Positions 26,300-34,372 of a DNA stretch of 34,938 bases are shown piece by piece. The stretch spans positions 1 to 34,938 of the forward strand of contig JABJCN010000122.1 in NCBI GenBank assembly GCA_018668635.1, read 5' to 3'. Every line of letters begins with the position of its first letter. Positions within the stretch are counted from its first letter, which is position 1. Both the position numbers and the translations under genes were made by a program. The notes beneath the pieces are model-generated. The model saw only the letters and a list, made by a program, of their open reading frames with translations. It searched no databases and was not told the origin of the DNA. The stretch is from Opitutia bacterium (GTDB lineage: Bacteria; Verrucomicrobiota; Verrucomicrobiia; Opitutales; JABJCN01).

Positions 26300-26345
26300 A
26301 GGGACATTCAACTTGCCCTCTACTATTAACTATAGGACTTTTCCC
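26275..26345 (+). terminator. Nested inverted repeat at the end of the MDR gene, possible terminator/attenuator
   Basis: Outer arms GGGGAAAGTCC (26275-26285) and GGACTTTTCCC (26335-26345) pair with one imperfect position. Inside them TAGAGGG (26297-26303) and CCCTCTA (26316-26322) form a perfect 7-bp stem with a 12-base loop. The left outer arm is within the last codons of the MDR gene. No proper T-run follows the inner stem, so a terminator role is uncertain. Confidence 0.4.
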
Positions 26346-26370
26346 TACCAACAAATAAAATAATCCAACT

Positions 26371-27675
26371 ATGAATACTCGTATTCTCCCCCTCCTCCTC
26401 CTCTCAATCACCCCTGTCCTAGCCAAGGACTATCTTCTGCGAACCTGGGAAAAGCATCACCTCACTCCTCATTTCTGGGCCGAGGGCGGACACGCCGGGG
26501 ACTTTAATAAGGATGGTCACGGCGATGTCGTTGTCGGGCCCTACTGGTACGCCGGGCCGGACTTCAAGAAACGTTCCGCACTCTATTCCGACAAAGATAC
26601 CTTTGAAATCAATAAGGACGGTAAAAAGAAAAAGCTACCCGGTTTTCCCGGGGAACTGAGTCGCCGCAATGGTTACTCAAACAACTTCCTGACATACACC
26701 CACGACTTCAATGCCGATGGCTGGATGGATGTACTTGTTTTCGGATGGCCGGGAAAAAATACAACCTGGTACGAAAACCCGAAGAATAAGGAAGGTCTTT
26801 GGCCTGAGCACCACATTTTTCAGACATCCAATGGCGAGTCACCGCGACTGGAGGACATGGACAACGATGGAAACCCGGAGCTTCTTCTTCACTCGGGCGG
26901 TCGACTTGGGTATGTAAAGGGTGACTGGAAAAACCCGGCCAAGCCATGGAAATTCGTCACAATCTCCCAAAAGGGGCCATGGCAGCGCTACACTCACGGC
27001 TATGGTGCCGGGGATGTAAACGGGGACGGGCGCATGGACATCCTCTCCAGAGAAGGTTGGTGGGAACAACCTGAAAAAGTTGAGGGTCAGGATTGGCGAC
27101 ACCACACAATACCCTTTGGTAAAGGAAGAGGCGGAGCACAGATGTATGCCTATGATGTCGATGGGGACGGAGATAACGATGTCATAACGAGCCTGGATGG
27201 CCATGGCTACGGGTTGGTGTGGTTCGAGAACCAGGGAAGCTCAAAGGATGGAGCAATAACGTTTAAACAGCATATAATTATCAACAAGGAACCGAAGGAA
27301 AGCCCCTACGGTGTCAAATTTAGTCAAATTCACGCTATTGATCTTGTTGACATGAATGGTGACGGGCTCAAGGATATCCTGACCGGCAAGCGATTCTGGG
27401 CACACGGTCCAACAAAGGACTTTGAACCCAATGCCCCGGCTGTTATCTACTGGTTTCAACTCACCCGCACAAAACAGGGTGTCCATTATATTCCGCACCT
27501 CATTGATGACAACTCCGGAACCGGCACCCAGGTAGCCGGTACAGACATCAATGGCGATGGCCACACCGACGTTGTTGTCGGCAACAAGAAAGGGGCCTTC
27601 GCCATTCTACAGAAGGTCAAGGAAGTTAATAAAAAGGAATGGGAGAAAGCCCAACCAAAATTAATTCACAAATAA
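26371..27675 (+). CDS. Exported FG-GAP/VCBS seven-repeat beta-propeller protein
   Basis: A 434-residue protein with a short Sec signal (ILPLLLLSITPVLA). Seven calcium-loop repeats of the FG-GAP/VCBS type are visible: GDFNKDGHGD, DFNADGWMD, DMDNDGNPE, GDVNGDGRMD, YDVDGDGDND, VDMNGDGLKD and TDINGDGHTD, matching a seven-bladed integrin-alpha-type propeller. Such proteins bind ligands or glycans outside the cytoplasm; a catalytic role is unproven. It is the first gene of a compact plus-strand group: the esterase ATG begins one base after its stop. Context with a sulfatase, esterase and isomerase suggests binding or processing of a polysaccharide. Confidence 0.88.
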   Translation: MNTRILPLLLLSITPVLAKDYLLRTWEKHHLTPHFWAEGGHAGDFNKDGHGDVVVGPYWYAGPDFKKRSALYSDKDTFEINKDGKKKKLPGFPGELSRRNGYSNNFLTYTHDFNADGWMDVLVFGWPGKNTTWYENPKNKEGLWPEHHIFQTSNGESPRLEDMDNDGNPELLLHSGGRLGYVKGDWKNPAKPWKFVTISQKGPWQRYTHGYGAGDVNGDGRMDILSREGWWEQPEKVEGQDWRHHTIPFGKGRGGAQMYAYDVDGDGDNDVITSLDGHGYGLVWFENQGSSKDGAITFKQHIIINKEPKESPYGVKFSQIHAIDLVDMNGDGLKDILTGKRFWAHGPTKDFEPNAPAVIYWFQLTRTKQGVHYIPHLIDDNSGTGTQVAGTDINGDGHTDVVVGNKKGAFAILQKVKEVNKKEWEKAQPKLIHK

Positions 27676-27676
27676 A

Positions 27677-28408
27677 ATGCAGTTTCGAGCTTACATACAG
27701 ATTCTGGCTCTACTGGGCATCAACAACCTGAATGCTACCCAAACCGCACAAAAGCTGGAAACGGAGGTTGCTCGAAAGGTTTCTATTGGCTATCAGCTAT
27801 ACCTTCCGGAAAAGTATGAGGCCGAAAAAGACAGTAAATGGCCGGTTATCCTCTTCCTTCACGGAGCCGGAGAACGGGGTGACAACCTTGAGCAAGTTAC
27901 TGTCCACGGACCGCCAAAACTGGTCAGGAATGGCCAGGATCTCCCTTTTGTCATCATCTCCCCGCAGTGCCCCAAGAACCAAATCTGGGACAATGAAGCC
28001 CTCGTCGCCCTGCTCGACCACGTGCTGGTCAACCACCGATGTGATCCCGCACGAGTCTACCTGACCGGCCTCAGTATGGGCGGTTTTGGAACGTTCAGTC
28101 TGGGTCTGGCACATCCTGAAAAATTCGCGGCCATTGCCCCGGTCTGTGGAGGCGGAGAATGGATCAAGGTATACGCAGCTAAACGTTCCAAACCAGAGGC
28201 TTTCAAGAACCTTGGCGTCTGGGCCTTCCACGGTGGCAGGGACAATGTTGTCAAACCCGAACAAACCAAGCGAATGATAGATGCCCTAAAGAAAGCCGGA
28301 TGCAAGGATGTGCAGTTCACCATCTATCCTGAAGCCGGGCATGATTCATGGACCAAGACCTACGATAATCCAAAACTGTTTGAGTGGTTCCTCTCTCATT
28401 CCCGGTAA
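27677..28408 (+). CDS. Exported alpha/beta-hydrolase (dienelactone-hydrolase/PHB-depolymerase-like esterase)
   Basis: A 243-residue serine hydrolase with an N-terminal hydrophobic signal (IQILALLGINN, then NATQ). The nucleophile elbow is GLSMGGF (S133), the acid is D189 in FHGGRDNVV and the base is H222 in EAGHDSW, so the full triad is present. LFLHGAGERG supplies the oxyanion hole. The family includes feruloyl/acetyl-xylan esterases, and removal of an acyl or acetyl decoration from a glycan would fit the neighbours. The start is one base after the FG-GAP gene's stop, indicating translational coupling. Substrate not deducible. Confidence 0.88.
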   Translation: MQFRAYIQILALLGINNLNATQTAQKLETEVARKVSIGYQLYLPEKYEAEKDSKWPVILFLHGAGERGDNLEQVTVHGPPKLVRNGQDLPFVIISPQCPKNQIWDNEALVALLDHVLVNHRCDPARVYLTGLSMGGFGTFSLGLAHPEKFAAIAPVCGGGEWIKVYAAKRSKPEAFKNLGVWAFHGGRDNVVKPEQTKRMIDALKKAGCKDVQFTIYPEAGHDSWTKTYDNPKLFEWFLSHSR

Positions 28409-28444
28409 ATCCATTTTATAATCCGCAACCCAACTGATCCCACA

Positions 28445-29395
28445 ATGAACACATACCATTCAAGGAGAGATTTCTTCAGAAAGGCTGCAGGCACTGCAGC
28501 AGCCACCGGCATCCTCGCCACACCGGGCACCATCGCAGCACCTCCTCAACCGGGTAAGGATCCCTTTAGATACTGCCTAAACATGAGTACCATTCGTGGC
28601 CAGAAGCTGGGCATTGAGAAGGAGGTAGATGTAGCTGGGATGGCGGGCTATGATGGCATCGAGCCATGGTTTCGCACCATCAATGCCTATAAGGAATCCG
28701 GAGGAAAGCTCAAGGATCTGCGCAAACGCATAAAGGATCATGGACTCAAGGTTTTCAGCGCCATCGGTTTTGCCAAGTGGATTGTCGACGACGACAATCA
28801 ACGCAAGGCCGGACTCGAGGAGGCCAAACGGGACATGGACACCATCGCCCAGCTCGGGGGAACCCATATTGCGGCCCCTCCCGCCGGTGCACCATGGAAA
28901 GAGGCAATTGACCCACTTAGAGTTGCGGAGCGCTACCGTGCACTTCTTGAACTTGGAGATAAGATGGATGTAATCCCGCAAATCGAGATGTGGGGGGGCA
29001 ACGGCACAATCGGTCGAGTCAGCACCGCCATTTATATTGCAATCGAGGCCGACCATCCGAAGGCATGCTTCCTTGGTGACGCCTACCACACCTACAAAGG
29101 CGGCTCCGGTTTTGACGGCATCAAGCTCCTCAGCGCCAATGCGCTACACTGCTATCACATGAACGATTATCCCGCAGACCCGCCTCGCGAGACCATACGA
29201 GACGAGCACCGCGTCTATCCTGGAGATGGCATTGCACCACTCACCCGCCTGTTCAGGAACTTCCTTGCAGTCGGGGCAAGCCCCGCCCTTTCCCTCGAAG
29301 TCTTCAACCGGGAATACTGGAAACAGGATGCCTTGAAGGTAGCCAAAACCGGTCTGGCCAAGATGAAGGCGGAGGCAGCAAAGGCATTGGCTTGA
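28445..29395 (+). CDS. Tat-exported sugar phosphate isomerase/epimerase-like TIM barrel
   Basis: A 316-residue protein with a twin-arginine signal (SRRDFFRKAAG) followed by a small hydrophobic stretch. The mature part is a PF01261 TIM barrel with IPQIEMWG (Glu), FLGDAYHTY (Asp, His), ALHCYHMNDY (His) and LSLEVFNREYW (Glu) in the places of the metal ligands. It is a paralogue of the cytosolic enzyme at 8013-8822: both open with a CLN-x-STI strand and share LE-x-FN-x-E near the end. The stop overlaps an in-frame TTG of the sulfatase gene by four bases, although the likelier sulfatase ATG lies 8 bp downstream. Substrate unknown. Confidence 0.88.
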   Translation: MNTYHSRRDFFRKAAGTAAATGILATPGTIAAPPQPGKDPFRYCLNMSTIRGQKLGIEKEVDVAGMAGYDGIEPWFRTINAYKESGGKLKDLRKRIKDHGLKVFSAIGFAKWIVDDDNQRKAGLEEAKRDMDTIAQLGGTHIAAPPAGAPWKEAIDPLRVAERYRALLELGDKMDVIPQIEMWGGNGTIGRVSTAIYIAIEADHPKACFLGDAYHTYKGGSGFDGIKLLSANALHCYHMNDYPADPPRETIRDEHRVYPGDGIAPLTRLFRNFLAVGASPALSLEVFNREYWKQDALKVAKTGLAKMKAEAAKALA

Positions 29396-29403
29396 AATAT
29401 CCA

Positions 29404-30954
29404 ATGAGAATTGCCGCAACCATAGCAGCCCTGTCTCTGGCAGGTTCTGTATTGGGTGCAGGCTTTGCCCTGCCGAAGGTCAGGGATATAGAGGCCCGCA
29501 ATATTATCGTGGTCCTGACGGATGACCAGCGTCATGACGCAATGGGCTTCCTGGGACACCCCTTCCTTGAGACGCCCAACATGGACCGGTTGGCCCGTGA
29601 TGGCGCCCACTTTCCAAATGCCTTTGTCACCACCTCGTTGTGTTCACCAAGCCGGGCCTCCATACTGACAGGTCTCTACGCCCACAACCACAATGTGGTG
29701 GACAACTACAACCCGCTGCCGGACAACCTCATCTACTTCCCACAGTACCTGCAGGCCAACGGGTATGAGACCGCTTTCATCGGCAAATGGCACATGGGCG
29801 GGAATATCGACCACAAACAGCCCGGGTTCGACCACTGGGTGAGCTTCAAGGGACAAGGTACCTATTGGGCAGATGGTCACGGGACCTCCCGCAAGGTGCC
29901 ACAGAACAACTACGACGGATTCAATGTCAATGGGAAGCGTGTCCCACAAAAAGGCTACATAACAGATGAGCTCACAGAATACGCACTCGACTGGCTAGAC
30001 AACCGGAAGCATGACAAGAAAAAACCTTTCTTCCTCTATGTCTCCCACAAGGCCGTCCATGCTGACTTTGTGGCTGCTGACCGACACCTTGGTCGCTACA
30101 AGGACAAGAAACTCCCCCTCCCCCCCACCTTCGTCGACACCAAGACCAACTACCGAAACAAACCCCGATGGTTGAAAGACCAGCGCAACAGCCGCCACGG
30201 AGTTGACTTCGCCTACAACCTACAAGGGTTTGACCTCAACAAATACTACATCCGCTATTGCGAGACCCTCCTCGCCGTGGATGAGGGACTCGGCAGCATC
30301 CTCAAAAAACTCGAGGAACGCAACGAGATCAAGGATACGCTCATGGTATACCTCGGCGACAACGGGTTCCAGTTCGGGGAACAGGGCCTGATTGACAAGC
30401 GTACAGCCTACGAGGCCTCCATGCGCATCCCACTCCTGCTACACTGCCCTGCCTCCATCAAGGCAGGCACCACCATCAACAAGGTCGTGGCCAATATCGA
30501 TATCGCCCCCACCATCCTCGAGGCCGCCGGACTCAAAACCCCAGCCCACATGGACGGTCGCAGCTTCTACCGCCTTGCCCTCGGGCAGGACATTCCATGG
30601 CGCGACTATGTCCTCTACGAATACTTCTGGGAACGCAACTATCCGCACACGCCCACCCTGCATGCCATCCGTGGTGAACGCTACAAGTACATCCGCTACC
30701 ACGGTCTCTGGGACGTCAACGAGCTCTACGACCTTCAGGCCGACCCCCACGAGACCACCAACCTTATATTTCAACCCGAACACAGGCAGACAGTTGAAAA
30801 GCTCAACCAACGTCTATTCGAGCTCCTCTCCGAAAGCAAAGGCCTCAACCTTCGCCTCGACCCTGACCGTGGCCCCACCTTCCCCAACCGCCACCCGGAC
30901 CGCTCCAGACCCGGCCTGTTCCCAAAGGCCTGGATGAAAACATCTGAAAAGTAG
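29404..30954 (+). CDS. Formylglycine-dependent sulfatase (family S1), exported
   Basis: A 516-residue type I sulfatase. The CSPSR motif (C80 by this start) is the site converted to formylglycine, followed by ASILTGLY. Metal and sulfate ligands include TDDQRHD, FIGKWHMGG, SHKAVHAD and GDNGFQFGEQG. A signal peptide (IAATIAALSLAGSVLGAG) begins at the ATG at 29404, so I prefer this start over the overlapping TTG at 29392. It removes sulfate esters from glycans; overall resemblance is to N-acetylglucosamine-6-sulfatase/arylsulfatase-like enzymes, but the substrate is not defined. A formylglycine-generating enzyme or anaerobic maturase must be elsewhere. It is followed 8 bp later by the PhyH-like gene. 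Confidence 0.95.
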   Translation: MRIAATIAALSLAGSVLGAGFALPKVRDIEARNIIVVLTDDQRHDAMGFLGHPFLETPNMDRLARDGAHFPNAFVTTSLCSPSRASILTGLYAHNHNVVDNYNPLPDNLIYFPQYLQANGYETAFIGKWHMGGNIDHKQPGFDHWVSFKGQGTYWADGHGTSRKVPQNNYDGFNVNGKRVPQKGYITDELTEYALDWLDNRKHDKKKPFFLYVSHKAVHADFVAADRHLGRYKDKKLPLPPTFVDTKTNYRNKPRWLKDQRNSRHGVDFAYNLQGFDLNKYYIRYCETLLAVDEGLGSILKKLEERNEIKDTLMVYLGDNGFQFGEQGLIDKRTAYEASMRIPLLLHCPASIKAGTTINKVVANIDIAPTILEAAGLKTPAHMDGRSFYRLALGQDIPWRDYVLYEYFWERNYPHTPTLHAIRGERYKYIRYHGLWDVNELYDLQADPHETTNLIFQPEHRQTVEKLNQRLFELLSESKGLNLRLDPDRGPTFPNRHPDRSRPGLFPKAWMKTSEK

Positions 30955-30962
30955 AACACTTC

Positions 30963-31901
30963 ATGGCACACGATCTCGGACTCACGGCCAACCTCCTTAC
31001 CGACCTCTTTCCACAGCCTCAAACCCCGGAGGAATGGGAACCCTACAGGCTCTCGGTCGAGCAGATCAAACATTTCAAGGAAAACGGCTTCATCCACGGC
31101 ATCCCGCTCCTCACGGAAACGCAAATCGAGGCACTTCGTGAACAGTTGGCCCAAATGGTTGACCCCGATCACGATGGTCGTGAATTCTTTTACGAGTATC
31201 ATAGCAATGAGTCAGGCGACGCCGAAACCGTACTCTTTCACGCACTCGGTGCATGGCGCGTGCGACCAGCCTTCCACGACATCCTCTGGAACCCAGCATT
31301 CCTCATGGCCGCCTACCAGTTGCTGGGCAAGGGATTTCACCTGTTCCACGACCAGCTCTTCAGCAAACCGGCCAATCATGGCAGTGTCGTTGCATGGCAC
31401 CAGGACTACTCCTACTGGACATGGACCACCCCCATGGCACACCTTACCTGCTGGATGGGGCTCGACAACGTCGACACCGAAAACGGTTGTATGTACTATG
31501 TTCCTGGAAGCCATAAGTGGGGCCTCGTGGACAAGCTCGACCTCGCAGGGGACATGAATGCCGTGCGGGGCCTCCTCACACCGGAACAGATTGCAGACTT
31601 CGAGCGCAAGACCCCCATTGAGATGAAGGCTGGGGAAGCCAGTTTCCACCACCCACTCCTCATGCACGGTTCCTATGAAAACCGGTCCGACCGCCAACGC
31701 CGGGCAACGCTGATCAACGTCTTTGCAGATGGAGTCATCTCCAATCGTGAGGATGACAGCCCGGACTCCCCAGGTACCGACAACTACCCCAAGGTCCCCA
31801 AGGGCCAACCAATGGATGGCACATACTACCCTCTTTTGTTCAATCCGGAAAAGCACCTAAAAAACCACATCGATTCCACTCCATCCATAGACTCAACATA
31901 A
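30963..31901 (+). CDS. Phytanoyl-CoA dioxygenase (PhyH)-family Fe(II)/2-oxoglutarate oxygenase
   Basis: A 312-residue cytosolic double-stranded beta-helix oxygenase. The Fe(II) facial triad is clear: H146 and D148 in AWHQDYSYW, and H235 in LLMHGSYENRS, followed by the 2-oxoglutarate-binding Arg in RQRRATL. The middle has TCWMGLDNVDTENGCMYYVPGSH, the family's hallmark strand-turn, described here by its WMGLD and VPGSHK elements. Such enzymes hydroxylate or halogenate small molecules and are abundant in Verrucomicrobiota and Planctomycetota next to sulfatases; substrate unknown. It is the last gene of the plus-strand cluster, 8 bp after the sulfatase, with no convincing terminator hairpin after the T-rich run at about 31900. 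Confidence 0.92.
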   Translation: MAHDLGLTANLLTDLFPQPQTPEEWEPYRLSVEQIKHFKENGFIHGIPLLTETQIEALREQLAQMVDPDHDGREFFYEYHSNESGDAETVLFHALGAWRVRPAFHDILWNPAFLMAAYQLLGKGFHLFHDQLFSKPANHGSVVAWHQDYSYWTWTTPMAHLTCWMGLDNVDTENGCMYYVPGSHKWGLVDKLDLAGDMNAVRGLLTPEQIADFERKTPIEMKAGEASFHHPLLMHGSYENRSDRQRRATLINVFADGVISNREDDSPDSPGTDNYPKVPKGQPMDGTYYPLLFNPEKHLKNHIDSTPSIDST

Positions 31902-31942
31902 CCTTTTTTTTCAAAGAAAATAATCCGATTCGCAAACAATAA

Positions 31943-32135
31943 TTAACTTGTAGTACAGAGTGGACAATCAGGGCCAAAAATAACGAGGAACGTTCCCCTG
32001 CCCTGAAGACATGGGAGCCGGTTGATCTTTCACAGCGCCTCCGTGAACCGACTCGACCGAGAAACTTTCACAGAGGTCACGATCTTTATCCCCGACTCCG
32101 AGGGTAGTGGATTTTTCCGCGTACGGGTGGATTGA
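31943..32135 (+). pseudogene. Degraded 3' tail of an exported protein gene (frameshifted remnant)
   Basis: This intergenic stretch has no intact gene but shows two adjacent coding-like frames. Frame one (from 31943) reads ...ALKTWEPVDL; the next frame, open from 32007, reads SASVNRLDRETFTEV then TIFIPDSEGSGFFRVRVD and stops at 32133-32135. 'xLxxWEPV ... FFRVRV-stop' is a recurring C-terminal ending in large exported verrucomicrobial proteins, so a single-base shift in the tail of such a gene would explain both frames. The upstream body of that gene is absent. The call is from pattern recognition only; chance is possible. Confidence 0.4.
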
Positions 32136-32163
32136 GACCGCCCCTGTTTCCCTTCAGGTAAAA

Positions 32164-32197
32164 ATAGAAAAACCCGGACCATTTCCGGCCCGGGTTT
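32164..32197 (-). terminator. Intrinsic terminator of the EF-hand gene
   Basis: Reading leftward: AAACCCGG (from 32197-32190) pairs with CCGGGTTT (32177-32170) around a 12-base loop, followed by a T-rich tail (TTCTATTTTT). It lies about 28 bp past the EF-hand gene stop at 32225. Confidence 0.75.
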
Positions 32198-32224
32198 CCC
32201 AATCAAAGGTTCTTATAATACAGG

Positions 32225-32716
32225 TTATTCAGCCTTGGGCTTACCCTTCCCCTTCTTGCCTCCTGGTTTTCCTTCTCCGGGTTTACCTTTTTTCCCACCA
32301 GGCTTCTTACCCTTTGGCCCGCCACGGAAAAAGCCCTTTGCGGCTTCACCAATTTCAGCATCAGAGAGATCGCCGCTCTTGTCTGCGTCAAAACGCTCGA
32401 TCATCTTCTTCTTCATACCCTCGCTCTTTTCAAGCATGGATTTGAGCGCAGTGATCTGCTCGTCACCGGTAAGTTTTCCATCACCATCCTTGTCAAATGC
32501 CTTGAGGCGTTCTTCACGACGTTTCTTCATTTCCTCGTGGGCCTTGGCCATTTCTGCTTCACTAAGCTTGCCATCGCCATCGGCATCAAACTTTTTGACA
32601 ATTTGAGGAGGAAGCTTGCGAGGACCACCAGGTTTCTTGCCCTTTCCACCTTCAGGTGGAGCGGCAGTAAGAGATGTTGCCAAGGCAGTAATCAATAGGG
32701 TGATAATGTATTTCAT
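32225..32716 (-). CDS. Exported EF-hand calcium-binding protein with a Gly/Lys/Pro-rich tail
   Basis: A 163-residue protein with a Sec signal (ITLLITALATSLTAA). Three EF-hand loops are plain: DADGDGKLSEAE, DKDGDGKLTGDE and DADKSGDLSDAE, each with the 1-3-5-9-12 acidic pattern. Before and after these are low-complexity Gly/Lys/Pro segments; the C-terminus is a repetitive GKKGKPGEGKPGG run ending GKPKAE. It is small, basic outside the loops, secreted, and of unknown role. It is monocistronic with its own terminator (32164-32197). Confidence 0.88.
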   Translation of the reverse strand: MKYIITLLITALATSLTAAPPEGGKGKKPGGPRKLPPQIVKKFDADGDGKLSEAEMAKAHEEMKKRREERLKAFDKDGDGKLTGDEQITALKSMLEKSEGMKKKMIERFDADKSGDLSDAEIGEAAKGFFRGGPKGKKPGGKKGKPGEGKPGGKKGKGKPKAE

Positions 32717-32851
32717 GTGTGGTATTGGTTCGGGCTACAGAATTAGCACGGTGTTATTGTTGGGTGTAGAAAATTAAGAAACAAATGGGGAGTAAGGGAT
32801 TAAACGCTGGAAACCAAATAAAAGTTTCAAACAAAAGAAAACTGAACCCAA

Positions 32852-33514
32852 TCAACGTTTTCGAGCCAGAGTCAAGCCGTCACCAATTGGGATCATGCTG
32901 ACATCCACACGATCATCCGCATGAATAATGGTGTTCAAACGGCGAATCCCCAAGGTATCCTCATCATAAATATCCTGATTTGCAACCCTGCCACCCCAGA
33001 GTACATTATCAACCAGGATAATCCCACCGGGACGAACCAGTTGGAGACATTTTTCATAATAATTTGGATAGTTGCATTTGTCGGCATCGATAAATGCAAG
33101 GTCATAGGAATTTGTGGAACCCTGATCGAGAAGTTGCTGCAGGGTATCGAGCGCCGGTGCCATGTGTAAATCGATTTTGTTGGAAACCCCGGCTTCATCC
33201 CAGTATCCTCGGGCAATTGAGATAAAGTCCTCATCAACATCGCAGGCGGTAATGCATCCATCCTGAGGAAGAGCAAGGGCAACAGCAATGGAACTATATC
33301 CGGTAAAGACCCCGATCTCAAGAGTCCGCCTTGCACCAATGAGCTTGATCAGAAGTGCCATGAACTGCCCCTGCTCAGGAGAAATCTGCATCGAAGCATA
33401 TGGATGTGCAGTTATTTCCTCCCTCAAACGACGTAAAACCGGTGGTTCCCTCAAGGATACCTTTTGTAGATATCCCAGAAGCTCAGGCGTAAGAGGAAGC
33501 GTATCACTGGACAT
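32852..33514 (-). CDS. SAM-dependent O-methyltransferase (PF01596, CCoAOMT-like)
   Basis: A 220-residue class I methyltransferase of the caffeoyl-CoA/catechol O-methyltransferase family. Motifs: RTLEIGVFTGYSSIAVALAL (SAM motif I; TLEIGVFTGYSS), CDVDEDF, the metal-binding AFIDADK (D and K), IILVDNVLWGGRV (metal D and N) and GDGLTLARK near the end. It methylates a catechol-like or other diol substrate with a divalent metal. There is no signal peptide. It lies 42 bp downstream of the glutathione peroxidase gene and is probably co-transcribed with it. The substrate is not predictable. Confidence 0.92.
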   Translation of the reverse strand: MSSDTLPLTPELLGYLQKVSLREPPVLRRLREEITAHPYASMQISPEQGQFMALLIKLIGARRTLEIGVFTGYSSIAVALALPQDGCITACDVDEDFISIARGYWDEAGVSNKIDLHMAPALDTLQQLLDQGSTNSYDLAFIDADKCNYPNYYEKCLQLVRPGGIILVDNVLWGGRVANQDIYDEDTLGIRRLNTIIHADDRVDVSMIPIGDGLTLARKR

Positions 33515-33556
33515 GACCGATGAGTTGCCTCGGGGTGATACTACCCCAAGCGGTGA

Positions 33557-34111
33557 TTACTTCTGCTTTAGCGCAGCTTCAATCGCGGCAATGACCTTGG
33601 CGTCGTCGGGCTTCTGCCCGGGCTCAAAACGTTTGATGGGATTGCCATCCCGCCCAATAAGGAACTTACCGAAATTCCACTTAACATTGCCTGGGAACGC
33701 TCCATTCTTACCAGTCAGCGCAGTGTACAAAGGATGTTGCTTGGGACCGGACTTCACACTAATCTTGTCCATAAGAGGAAAACTCACGTCGTATCGGTCA
33801 GAGCAGAACTCCTTGATCTCAGCATTTGTCCCGGGTTCCTGACCGCCAAAATCATTGCATGGGAAGGCCAGTACCACAAACCCATCCGACTTGTAGTTGC
33901 GATAGGTTGCCTCTAAACCACGATACTGTCGGGTAAGACCGCATTTTGAAGCCACATTAACGATGAGGACAACCTTTCCGTCATAGTTTTTTAAGGAAGC
34001 GGGGTTCCCGTCTATATCCTTGAATGGAATGCCCTGTACCGAATTAGTACTCTTGGCGCCAAACAAACTGATAGTTCCAAAGAGAAGAAAGATTGTGATA
34101 AGTTTTTTCAT
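33557..34111 (-). CDS. Exported glutathione peroxidase-like (Cys-type) peroxidase
   Basis: A 184-residue GPx-family protein with a Sec signal (LITIFLLFGTISLFGAKS). The catalytic triad is C57 in VASKCGLT, Q91 in FPCNDFGGQEP and W145 in KWNFGKF; the usual second cysteine C85 in FPCN is present. Active-site Sec is replaced by Cys, and bacterial members of this type generally use thioredoxin-like donors rather than glutathione. It reduces peroxides outside the cytoplasm. It is the first gene of a two-gene unit with the O-methyltransferase. Confidence 0.93.
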   Translation of the reverse strand: MKKLITIFLLFGTISLFGAKSTNSVQGIPFKDIDGNPASLKNYDGKVVLIVNVASKCGLTRQYRGLEATYRNYKSDGFVVLAFPCNDFGGQEPGTNAEIKEFCSDRYDVSFPLMDKISVKSGPKQHPLYTALTGKNGAFPGNVKWNFGKFLIGRDGNPIKRFEPGQKPDDAKVIAAIEAALKQK

Positions 34112-34372
34112 GATCCTTTAATCCTAACTGTAGGGGTACACTGTATGCAAGATCAAAGCCTCTGACATTTTCCACTTGCCCACGGTATGTAGACACCTGT
34201 CTTACATGATTATATCGCTTGCACGGATTCTTTTTAGGAAAGGATTTTATAATGAACATAAATCTATATCCGCAGTACGAATCCAAGCATAAGAACGCCC
34301 TATCAATCAGAAGCTTGACCTTACATCCCACCGCCCCACCTTCTATCCGCTTAAATATTTAAACAGCATCCC

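Noticed and set aside
30392-30937. Plus-strand 181-residue Pro/Thr/Ser-rich frame inside the sulfatase
   Set aside because: Shadow of the sulfatase frame in G+C-rich sequence; its composition reflects codon position two of the real gene.
31212-31856. Minus-strand 214-residue frame opposite the PhyH gene
   Set aside because: The longest antisense frame, but it shows no domain, is Val/Cys/His-rich as expected from reversed coding, and the PhyH gene has a full Fe-binding triad.
34219-34253. TTGCAC ... TATAAT as a promoter of the UxaE-like gene
   Set aside because: The -10 is good but the spacing to the -35 is about 23 bases, too long for a standard promoter.
34044-34331. Minus-strand 95-residue frame upstream of the peroxidase
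   Set aside because: It overlaps the peroxidase start and signal peptide, and contains no recognisable domain.
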